IMG/VR virus record: IMGVR_UViG_3300029309_000266
Span: 1 to 28,381 of that record
Source: a virus
Reading direction: 5' to 3' (one strand)
Length of the DNA stretch: 28,381 bases
This document shows positions 22,275-28,381 of this stretch, one piece after another. The position numbers and the translations under genes were made by a program. The notes beneath the pieces are model-generated. The model had not been told where the DNA came from. It worked only from the letters and a program-made list of their open reading frames with translations, and searched no databases. Within the stretch, counting starts at the first letter, position 1, and each line of letters starts with the position of its first letter.

Positions 22275-23310
22275 TATAGGAACTGTAGAACAAGTATCAG
22301 GATATGCTCGGATAGAAAGAGATAAGAACTATGATGTAGTTACTGATTTTGGAATTCAGTCTTACGATAAAGCACAAACCGAAGCTGGTCGTATGGGCAT
22401 AAGATTTGTTGATGATACAACTATAAGAATTACAGAACACTCTATGGTTGTTATAGACGAGTTTGTTTTTGACCCAAATCCAGATAACTCAAAGTTAGCT
22501 TTGAATTTTGTAAAAGGCACAGCTAGATTTACTTCAAGTCTAACTAATGCAATATCAAAAAAAAATATTAAATTAAAAACCAACTCTGCTGTAGTTGGTA
22601 TACGAGGCACAGATTTTACAATTACAGTAGAACCTGATACTGGTAAAAGTTTATTTATATTATTACCAGATGAAAATGGTAATCCTTCTGGAGAAATATC
22701 AGTTACAACTGCTATTGGAACAGTCATATTAAATAAACCATATCAAGCAACAACGACTAGAGTTTATGAAGCTATGCCAAGTAAACCAGTTATATTAGAT
22801 TTGTCTTTAGATTTTATAAATAATATGTTGTTGATTGCACCACCAGAAGAAGATAAAGAACAAGAAGAAGAGCAATCAGAAAGCAAGCAAGATGATAACT
22901 TGTTAGATTTTGGTGAATTAGATATTGATTATTTAGCCGATGACTCTTTAGATAAAGACGAATTAGAATTTACAGAATTAGATTATGATGCTTTGAATGT
23001 AAATTTTTTAGAAGATTTGCTTGATATAATTACAGAGCTTGATGTTTTAGATAATGAAGAAGAACTTACTCAAACAATATCTGCTGTAAATATAGAAGGC
23101 ACAAGTATAGGACAAGACCAAAAAACACAGATAACAACAGTAGTTTCAGGTCAGGAAATAAAACTTACAAGAGAAGTTGCACAATCAACATCTATACAAA
23201 TAGATAGTGGAGAAAGTTATTTAGTTGTACTAGAACAAGATGGAGTAATGAATCAAGTAAAAGTAAATGGTGGAGGGTCATCAGTAATAGTGATAAGACA
23301 AAGTCAATGA
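22189..23310 (+). CDS. Exported FecR-domain protein with acidic region and curlin-like C-terminus
   Basis: A 373-residue protein; I start it at ATG 22189, which gives a clear signal peptide cleaved after ALA (MTGLRLLLLVLMVLSVSIKT). ATG 22162 with a distant GGAGG is an alternative. Residues about 30-180 form a FecR domain (VEQVSGYARIERDKNYDVVT, later TNSAVVGIRGTDFTI with the family's GIRGTDF signature). The next 90 residues are extremely acidic (EEDKEQEEEQSESKQDDN). The final 25 residues, LEQDGVMNQVKVNGGGSSVI and IRQSQ, resemble one curlin repeat. It may tether or nucleate the curlin-like protein or guide export; inference. It overlaps the upstream gene by 86 bases in another frame. Confidence 0.8.
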   Translation: MTGLRLLLLVLMVLSVSIKTTKALAQVVDIGTVEQVSGYARIERDKNYDVVTDFGIQSYDKAQTEAGRMGIRFVDDTTIRITEHSMVVIDEFVFDPNPDNSKLALNFVKGTARFTSSLTNAISKKNIKLKTNSAVVGIRGTDFTITVEPDTGKSLFILLPDENGNPSGEISVTTAIGTVILNKPYQATTTRVYEAMPSKPVILDLSLDFINNMLLIAPPEEDKEQEEEQSESKQDDNLLDFGELDIDYLADDSLDKDELEFTELDYDALNVNFLEDLLDIITELDVLDNEEELTQTISAVNIEGTSIGQDQKTQITTVVSGQEIKLTREVAQSTSIQIDSGESYLVVLEQDGVMNQVKVNGGGSSVIVIRQSQ

Positions 23311-23498
23311 AAAAAATATTATTAACAATAATTACATTTGCATTTTTATTAGGTTGTACAGAAACAATCGTAGCTTATGATGAAGCTACAAATAATTTTA
23401 TTATGAAGCAAGGCAAACCAACTGCAGGAACAATTACTGTAGATAAGAATGATAACTGTCAAGTAGTTGATGGCATCTTTGTGGTGTGTGGTCAATGA
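23307..23498 (+). CDS. Small lipoprotein in the curli cassette
   Basis: A 63-residue precursor with a lipoprotein signal ending in LLGC (Cys17). The mature part is only about 47 residues (YDEATNNFIMKQGKPTAGTI), with two further Cys (DNCQVV and FVVCGQ) that could form a disulfide. It overlaps FecR (ATGA) and the spanin gene (ATGA), so it is co-translated. It could be an outer-membrane partner for CsgG, filling the role of a missing accessory factor, but no family is recognised. Lipidation is well supported; function is not. Confidence 0.7.
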   Translation: MKKILLTIITFAFLLGCTETIVAYDEATNNFIMKQGKPTAGTITVDKNDNCQVVDGIFVVCGQ

Positions 23499-23887
23499 GT
23501 AAAATACTTTTAGGAGTTATAACAGTTTTGGTTTCTATATGTGGATTTTTGTATTGGCAAAATTCTTCTCTTCAATCTTTAAACAGAGCATATGAGTTAA
23601 GAGACCAAGAACAAAAAGAAGCTATAGAAAGTATGCAGCAAGATTTTGAAATGCAAACACGAGGATTAGTAGAACTTCAATCAAGAAATCAAGAAATCCA
23701 ACTAGAGATGAATAGGTATCTTGATATTTTTAAAAGACACAATCTTAGCAAGCTAGCAGCAGCTAAACCGGGGTTGATAGAAAAGAGGGTGAACAATGGA
23801 ACTAAAGAAGTATTTGATGGTATTGAAGCAGATAGTCGTATTATTGATGGTCTCGATGATGGCTTACAGTTGCAGCCTGATTCCTAA
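23495..23887 (+). CDS. Inner-membrane spanin (Rz-like)
   Basis: A 130-residue protein starting at ATG 23495, within the upstream stop (ATGA); an in-frame ATG 9 bases earlier is less likely. Residues 4-22 form an N-terminal membrane anchor (ILLGVITVLVSICGFLYW). The periplasmic part is a long coiled coil (RDQEQKEAIESMQQDFEMQT), and the segment RHNLSKLAAAKPGLIEKRVN resembles other phage Rz proteins. Spanins bridge inner and outer membranes and disrupt the outer one at lysis. Its 3' 92 bases encode the N-terminus of the outer spanin in another frame, as in lambda Rz/Rz1. Confidence 0.85.
   Translation: MSKILLGVITVLVSICGFLYWQNSSLQSLNRAYELRDQEQKEAIESMQQDFEMQTRGLVELQSRNQEIQLEMNRYLDIFKRHNLSKLAAAKPGLIEKRVNNGTKEVFDGIEADSRIIDGLDDGLQLQPDS
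23785..23791 (+). promoter_or_regulatory. Ribosome site that sets the outer-spanin start
   Basis: GAGGGTG lies 4 bases before ATG 23796, within the inner-spanin coding sequence. It supports initiation there in preference to the nearby in-frame ATG codons at 23817 and later, and shows how the nested gene is translated independently. Confidence 0.6.
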
Positions 23888-24170
23888 ACAAGTAGATGTA
23901 ATAAGCAAACCTCTCAAAAGAAACATAGCTCAACCAGTTATGCCTAGGGAGATAGATTTGAACGAACCCTATTGGTTTGTAGTATCAGAGCTTAATGTTG
24001 ATGAGTTTTTAGAAAGAGTAAAAAAAGAAGAAGGTCGTATAGTATTTGTAGCCATGTCAATTCCTGACTATGAGTTGATGGCTTACAATATGCAAGAACT
24101 TAAGAGGTATATAAATGAGCTTAAAGAAGTTGTGGTCTACTATAGAAAAGTCACTACCAACGAGGAATAA
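23796..24170 (+). CDS. Outer-membrane spanin lipoprotein (Rz1-like)
   Basis: A 124-residue lipoprotein. The signal region (LKQIVVLLMVSMMAYSC) ends at Cys26; the residue two before it is Tyr, so the lipobox is imperfect but likely functional. The mature part begins with a Pro/Lys segment and has a globular end (EPYWFVVSELNVDEFLERVK, then YNMQELKRYINELKEVVVYY). It overlaps the inner spanin by 92 bases in another frame. Length is well above lambda Rz1 (60 residues), as in other marine phages whose outer spanins carry an extra domain. It lies 4 bases before the endolysin start. Confidence 0.8.
   Translation: MELKKYLMVLKQIVVLLMVSMMAYSCSLIPKQVDVISKPLKRNIAQPVMPREIDLNEPYWFVVSELNVDEFLERVKKEEGRIVFVAMSIPDYELMAYNMQELKRYINELKEVVVYYRKVTTNEE
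24162..24166 (+). promoter_or_regulatory. Ribosome site that sets the endolysin start
   Basis: GAGGA is 8 bases before ATG 24175. It favours this start over the in-frame ATG at 24115, which lies inside the outer-spanin gene and would add 20 residues with no lysozyme-family match. Confidence 0.6.
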
Positions 24171-24174
24171 GAAA

Positions 24175-24618
24175 ATGAAAATATCTAAAGAGGGTATTGC
24201 CCTTATAAAAAAATTTGAAGGCTTAGAACTTACAGCTTATCAAGATAGCGTTGGGATTTGGACTATAGGTTGGGGTCATACCAAAGATGTATTTGAAGGC
24301 ATGGAAATATCTAAAGAAGAAGCTGAATCTTTTTTGACTATTGAACTAGAAGAATTTGAACAGTATGTAGAGGATTTAGTAGATGTTGAATTAGAGCAAT
24401 GTCAGTTTGATGCTCTAGTATGTTGGACATATAACTTAGGACCAACAAATTTAGCTAGTTCTACAATGTTAAAAGTTTTAAATAAAGAAATGTATGAAGA
24501 AGTTCCATATCAAATGAAGAGATGGAATAAGGCTGGAGGAGAAGTATTACAAGGATTAGTAAGAAGAAGAGAGGCTGAAGCTTTACTTTTTCAAGGAGAA
24601 CCTTGGCACGAAGTATAA
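24175..24618 (+). CDS. Endolysin, T4-type lysozyme (GH24)
   Basis: A 147-residue lysozyme that cleaves the peptidoglycan glycan chain. The catalytic triad has exactly the T4 lysozyme spacing: Glu15 in KFEGLELT, Asp24 in AYQDS and Thr30 in IWTIGWGHT (T4: Glu11, Asp20, Thr26). The rest follows the family: FDALVCWTYNLGPTNLASST and a C-terminal GLVRRREAEALLF. There is no signal peptide or SAR-type N-terminal membrane segment, so it needs a holin for release. It sits directly after the spanins, completing the lysis block that starts at 19037 and brackets the curli cassette. Confidence 0.95.
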   Translation: MKISKEGIALIKKFEGLELTAYQDSVGIWTIGWGHTKDVFEGMEISKEEAESFLTIELEEFEQYVEDLVDVELEQCQFDALVCWTYNLGPTNLASSTMLKVLNKEMYEEVPYQMKRWNKAGGEVLQGLVRRREAEALLFQGEPWHEV

Positions 24619-26463
24619 ATGGCATTAGTTAAATATCAATTTAGACCCGGAATAAATAAAGAACTTACTTCATATGCTAATGAAGGAGGTTGGCTAGACT
24701 CTGATAAAATTAGATTTAGATTTGGCAAACCTGAAAAAATAGGTGGTTGGTCTAAAAATTCAACTAATAGTTTTTTAGGAACTTGCAGAGCATTACACAC
24801 TTATAAAACATCTACACTTGCAAGCTATAATGCTTTAGGCACACATCTTAAATGGTATGTGCAAGAAGGTAATTCTTTTTATGATATTACTCCTGTTGAT
24901 AATACTACTGCTGCAGGTGATGTGACTTTTACAGCAACAAGTGGTTCTACAACTTTAACAGTAAATGATACATCGCATAATGCAAATCCCGGAGACTTTG
25001 TAATATTTTCAGGTGCAACAACTGTAGGTGGCAATGTGACAGCTTCTGTTCTTAATCAAGAATATCAAATACAAAGTACAACAACTAATACTTATACAAT
25101 TACTTTAGCTCAAGCTTCAAACCATAGTGGTAGCGGTGGTGGTTCAAATACAGTTGGTACATATTTATATGGCTCAGGATTAGATGTTTTTGTTTCAGGT
25201 TCAGGTTGGGGTGCAGGTACATGGGGTTCAGGAACATGGGGTAGCACAAGTCCTGTTGCAGTATTTAGTCAATTAAGATTGTGGAGTATAGATAATTTCG
25301 GAGAGGATTTAGTAGCTGTTCCAAGAGGTGGACCATTGTTTGTTTGGCAAGTTGCTAATGGTGTAGCAACTAGAGCAATATTAGCTAGCTCTGTAGCTGG
25401 TGCTAGTAATTGTCCTATATCAGCTTTTCAAATTATGACTTCTGATGTTGATAGACATTTAATAGCGTTAGGATGTAATCCAATAGGAAGCAGTACAGTA
25501 GACCCATTATTTGTCAGATGGTCTGATTCTGAAAATATGTTTGATTGGACTCCATCAGCCACTAACTCTGCAGGCGGTGTTAAGTTATCATCAGGTAGTC
25601 AAATTATTGGTGCAGTACAAACCAGACAAGAAACATTAGTTTTTACAGATGCTAGTGTATTTTCTATGAGATTTGTAGGAAGTCCTTTTTACTTTTCATT
25701 TAATGAAATAGCTAGAGGAATAGGAATGATTTCACCTAAAGCTGGTGTTGCAGTTGGTGGTCAGGTATTTTTTATGGATGATGGTGCTTTTTACAGAGCG
25801 ACAGGTAATATTGAAAGAATAAATTGTACTGTGCTAGACCATATATTTAGTAACATAAATAAATCACAAAGATTTAAAATTTTTGCAGGACATAATCAAA
25901 CTCACAATGAAGTTATTTGGTTTTATCCTTCAGCAAGTAGTAATGAAATAGATAGATATGTGACCTATAACTATGCAGAAAAAGTTTGGAGTGTAGGCAC
26001 TACTGCAGATAACTTTACTAGAACTGCTTGGAATCAAGCACCTTTGTTAGATTTTCCATTAGCAACTGGAAAGCTAGATAATACAAACAACAACTATATT
26101 TACAATCATGAAACTGGTAATACAGCAGATGGTACTGCTTTCAATGCTTATATAGAGTCTGCAGATATTGACTTAGACCCTGATGGAGAATCATTTATGT
26201 TTGTAAAAAAAGTTATACCTGATATTGAATTTTTAGGGTCAAGTAATTCTAACGATACTGTTAATTTAACTTTAAAAGGAAGAAGGTATCCTGCAGAAAC
26301 TCGCTCAACTTTATCTACCATTTCTCTTACTCCTTCAACTCAATTTACAAATACTAGAGGCAGAACAAGACAAGTATCTTTGCGTATAGAAAATAATGGT
26401 GGTGATTTTGGTTGGAGATTAGGAGACTCTAGATTTGATATTAAAACTGATGGAAGAAAATAA
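24619..26463 (+). CDS. Packaged-DNA stabilisation / tail hub protein (P22 gp10-like)
   Basis: A 614-residue protein whose ATG follows the endolysin stop directly. The N-terminus (ALVKYQFRPGINKELTSYAN, then WLDSDKIRFRFGKPEKIGGW) is a signature I associate with the phage stabilisation family related to P22 gp10, which closes the portal channel after packaging. The rest alternates Gly/Ser/Thr-rich beta segments with WSDSENMFDWTPSATNSAGG and later RFKIFAGHNQTHNEVIWFYP, consistent with a beta-propeller-like body. Together with the gp4-like adaptor it supports a P22-type tail. Its separation from the other tail genes by the lysis and curli block is unusual. Confidence 0.82.
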   Translation: MALVKYQFRPGINKELTSYANEGGWLDSDKIRFRFGKPEKIGGWSKNSTNSFLGTCRALHTYKTSTLASYNALGTHLKWYVQEGNSFYDITPVDNTTAAGDVTFTATSGSTTLTVNDTSHNANPGDFVIFSGATTVGGNVTASVLNQEYQIQSTTTNTYTITLAQASNHSGSGGGSNTVGTYLYGSGLDVFVSGSGWGAGTWGSGTWGSTSPVAVFSQLRLWSIDNFGEDLVAVPRGGPLFVWQVANGVATRAILASSVAGASNCPISAFQIMTSDVDRHLIALGCNPIGSSTVDPLFVRWSDSENMFDWTPSATNSAGGVKLSSGSQIIGAVQTRQETLVFTDASVFSMRFVGSPFYFSFNEIARGIGMISPKAGVAVGGQVFFMDDGAFYRATGNIERINCTVLDHIFSNINKSQRFKIFAGHNQTHNEVIWFYPSASSNEIDRYVTYNYAEKVWSVGTTADNFTRTAWNQAPLLDFPLATGKLDNTNNNYIYNHETGNTADGTAFNAYIESADIDLDPDGESFMFVKKVIPDIEFLGSSNSNDTVNLTLKGRRYPAETRSTLSTISLTPSTQFTNTRGRTRQVSLRIENNGGDFGWRLGDSRFDIKTDGRK

Positions 26464-26669
26464 TGGCTGCTAAATCTTCACCACCTTTACCTTTGCCAAA
26501 CAATGAATATGAAATAGACAATGAGTTGGTAACAAGAAGAACTATTGAACAAATATTGCAAGATATATTTAATGATTTAGCTGCAATAGATAATATGAAA
26601 ACTGCAGCTTTATCTAAAGCAATAAAGAGGCATCAATTTTTATTAATGGGTACAAAAGGTAATGTCTGA
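26463..26669 (+). CDS. Small helical phage protein
   Basis: A 68-residue protein with a Pro-rich start (SSPPLPLPNNEYEIDNELVT) followed by a helical section (RRTIEQILQDIFNDLAAIDN). No membrane segment or Cys. It overlaps both neighbours (TAATG at the start, 8 bases at the end), so it is translated with the stabilisation gene. Likely a minor tail or assembly factor; family unknown to me. Confidence 0.65.
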   Translation: MAAKSSPPLPLPNNEYEIDNELVTRRTIEQILQDIFNDLAAIDNMKTAALSKAIKRHQFLLMGTKGNV

Positions 26670-26997
26670 TACTTTAAAGATACTAGGGCAAATAGCTCCA
26701 AACGCAACAACAGAAACAGATTTATATGTTGTGCCTGCATCTAATCAGACTACTGTTAGTTCAATAGTAATAGCAAATAGAGATTCAGGAGCAGCTACAT
26801 ATAGACTTTCAGTATCTGCTACTGGTGCTGCAACATCTAACAAAGATTTTTTAATTTATGATAAAGCATTAAGTGGTAATACAACTGACACAATAGTCAT
26901 TGGTATTACTCTTAATGAAACTGATAAAATAAGGGCATATGCATCTACAGCTAATTTAAGCTTCAATGCATTTGGCTGTGAAACATCCGAGGACTAA
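26662..26997 (+). CDS. Small beta-sandwich-type virion protein
   Basis: A 111-residue protein rich in Thr, Ala, Ser and Asn. It reads as strands with Gly/Asn turns (KILGQIAPNATTETDLYVVP, then SSIVIANRDSGAATYRLSVS, and DTIVIGITLNETDKIRAYAS), the look of a small immunoglobulin-like sandwich common in phage virions. The start APNATTETDLYVVPA is a pattern I have seen in marine phage structural proteins. Probably decoration or tail-accessory; inference from composition. Confidence 0.68.
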   Translation: MSDTLKILGQIAPNATTETDLYVVPASNQTTVSSIVIANRDSGAATYRLSVSATGAATSNKDFLIYDKALSGNTTDTIVIGITLNETDKIRAYASTANLSFNAFGCETSED

Positions 26998-26998
26998 T

Positions 26999-28381
26999 AT
27001 GAATAAAATTCAAAGCCAAGTTAAAAACATAGCTTCTAGAGGAAGATATGGAGACACTACTCTTGTGCATATGAACCCAACTGAAGTTGCTGGGTTAGCA
27101 CAAATGGGTGCAATGACTATTAATCCACAAACTGGATTAGCTGAAGCTTTTGGTTTTAAAGACTTGATACCTATTGCTGCAAGTATTGTAGGTGGTGTAT
27201 TTGGTGGACCAGTAGGTGCTGGTCTTGGCTCAGGTCTTGCAACCGGAATACTAGAAGGCGATTTGAAAAAAGGAATTGCAGCAGGTCTTACATCATATGG
27301 TTTTGGCTCTATATTACAAGGTGCTGGTGCTGCTGCTAAAGGTGCAGAAGCTGCATCAAAAGTTGCAGCAGAAGGAACAGCTAAAGCTGCTGCTGAAGCT
27401 GGTGTAGAAACATTAACAGACCAAGCTTTAGGTAGTGCATTAGAAGAACTTGGCTCTGCTGGTACAGATGCTTTAGTACAAGGAACAATTGATGAAGCTT
27501 TATCAGCCACTACAAAAGCTGGTATAGCTGAAGCTTCACAAGCTGCAGGAGAAGCAGTCACAAAATCAGCATTGCAAGCTGCAAAAGATGGTTCTACCAG
27601 TTTACTAACATCTGCTAAAGATGCCTTTACTCCTGTATCAGGTTCAGAAGGTTTTGGTAAATTTACTTCTGTATTTGACAACATAGCTGCAGGTGCTTCT
27701 CAACCAGCAGCTTACTTACCTATTGGTATAGGTGGTACTTCTTTAGGAATGATGCAAGCACAAGACCAATATGAAAAAGACTTAGCAGAAGGCAATAGAC
27801 AAGATTTATTAGAAAGAGAATATGAAGCTATGATGAGACCTGAGCCTATATTGTATTCAGCTACAGGAGGTCTTACACAATTTAATGATGGTGGCGATAC
27901 AAAACCACAGGTAATCTCAAGACAAAAAAGACCTTATGCTGTAAATAGAGATTACATGCCCGGATTAAATCCAGAGGTTTTATACTTTGACCCAGCAACT
28001 TTAAATCCTCCAGCTACTACTGTTATGGGTAGTGCTGCACCTGAATTTCAAACTATAAATCCTAATATACCTAATGACATTTATGATAATGTTAGTAGAG
28101 GTGGTTTTGGTGTTGAAAGCATGGGAGTTCCTACGCAAAATGTTATTGACCCTTATCAAAAATATACAGGTGTAGCACCTCCAGCTTTACTAGAAAAAGA
28201 AGCTGTGCAAGCTCCAGTCGCACCTGCTGCTTTGATGACTGCAGAAAATTTAACTAATGAAGAACCTTCTTCTTCTCCTTCTATTCTTGACCAAATTACA
28301 ACAAGTTTAGGAGTGCAAAATCCATTTAATATACCTAATGCAGGCGGTGCTTTTGTTCCTAAGTTTGGTGAATATCAAGGA
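26999..28381 (+). CDS. Large Ala/Gly-rich virion protein, 3'-truncated (possible ejection protein)
   Basis: ATG 26999 is 1 base after the previous stop, and the frame stays open for 461 codons to the window end, so the gene continues beyond it. The N-terminus (DTTLVHMNPTEVAGLAQMGA) is followed by a Gly/Ala hydrophobic block (IAASIVGGVFGGPVGAGLGS), then a long Ala/Lys/Glu helical repeat region and a Pro/Asn-rich part. This mix is typical of phage internal or ejection proteins that cross the host envelope with the DNA. The helix-rich middle has no recognisable enzyme motif. The role is inferred from composition and position beside the gp10-like gene. Confidence 0.65.
   Translation, partial: MNKIQSQVKNIASRGRYGDTTLVHMNPTEVAGLAQMGAMTINPQTGLAEAFGFKDLIPIAASIVGGVFGGPVGAGLGSGLATGILEGDLKKGIAAGLTSYGFGSILQGAGAAAKGAEAASKVAAEGTAKAAAEAGVETLTDQALGSALEELGSAGTDALVQGTIDEALSATTKAGIAEASQAAGEAVTKSALQAAKDGSTSLLTSAKDAFTPVSGSEGFGKFTSVFDNIAAGASQPAAYLPIGIGGTSLGMMQAQDQYEKDLAEGNRQDLLEREYEAMMRPEPILYSATGGLTQFNDGGDTKPQVISRQKRPYAVNRDYMPGLNPEVLYFDPATLNPPATTVMGSAAPEFQTINPNIPNDIYDNVSRGGFGVESMGVPTQNVIDPYQKYTGVAPPALLEKEAVQAPVAPAALMTAENLTNEEPSSSPSILDQITTSLGVQNPFNIPNAGGAFVPKFGEYQG

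Noticed and set aside
20280-23498. Horizontally acquired host curli operon captured recently
   Set aside because: Base composition, tight overlaps and strand match the surrounding phage genes, and csgE/csgC/csgD are missing, so a recent intact capture is not supported.
24115-24174. Longer endolysin start
   Set aside because: It is inside the outer-spanin gene, adds residues without family match and lacks a good ribosome site; 24175 has GAGGA at correct spacing.
27010-27684. 224-codon open frame on the minus strand
   Set aside because: It mirrors the Ala/Gly/Ser-rich + strand virion gene; the protein is low-complexity with no motif, there is no ribosome site, and no other minus-strand gene exists.

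Overview
The window is a dense block of late (virion and lysis) genes from a tailed double-stranded DNA phage. Every gene is on the + strand, most neighbours abut or overlap by 1-20 bases, and the DNA is A+T-rich. Gene content is closest to P22-like podoviruses: large terminase, long portal with a helical C-terminal barrel, scaffold, HK97-fold major capsid protein, gp4-like head-tail adaptor and gp10-like stabilisation protein. The style (A+T-rich, many tiny lysine-rich proteins, low-complexity Ser/Thr/Asn fibres, phage GroES, S74 fibre chaperones) suggests an uncultured marine phage. Lipoproteins, spanins and an outer-membrane secretion channel require a Gram-negative host. A host such as SAR11 or another streamlined marine proteobacterium is inference only; there is no tRNA, integrase or host gene to fix it. 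Both ends of the window cut through genes.

Layout. 1-7326: packaging and head genes (terminase, portal, a small protein, GroES-like co-chaperonin, scaffold, a hypothetical protein, probable decoration protein, major capsid protein), closed by a strong GNRA/UUCG-class hairpin terminator. 7336-7429: terminator plus a second hairpin with a T run. 7447-9920: small virion-type proteins, then a run of very short basic proteins. 9910-12784: head-tail connector genes, including a zinc-ribbon plus cupredoxin-like protein. 12784-18486: two copies of a fibre module, each an S74-terminated fibre followed by a protein sharing an N-terminal motif, with two unrelated genes and one micro-gene between them. 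18486-19034: a 2-oxoglutarate/Fe(II) hydroxylase-like enzyme. 19037-20299: three micro-genes, a staphylococcal-type nuclease and a holin-like protein. 20280-23498: a curli-type secretion cassette. 23495-24618: inner spanin, overlapping outer spanin and T4-type lysozyme. 24619-28381: gp10-like stabilisation protein, two small proteins and the start of a large Ala/Gly-rich protein.

The most striking part is 20280-23498. It encodes a CsgF homologue carrying the CsgG-docking peptide, a CsgG lipoprotein channel, a secreted protein made of curlin-like repeats, a FecR-domain exported protein whose C-terminus itself resembles a curlin repeat, and a small lipoprotein. This is an apparently self-contained amyloid-type export system (no CsgE seen) placed between the holin-like gene and the spanin/endolysin genes, so it is probably expressed late. 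Three successive secreted proteins here have signal peptides encoded inside the 3' end of the upstream gene in another frame. Other notable points are the basic-protein cluster, the cupredoxin-like connector protein, the hydroxylase beside the fibres, and regulatory hairpins around the capsid genes.
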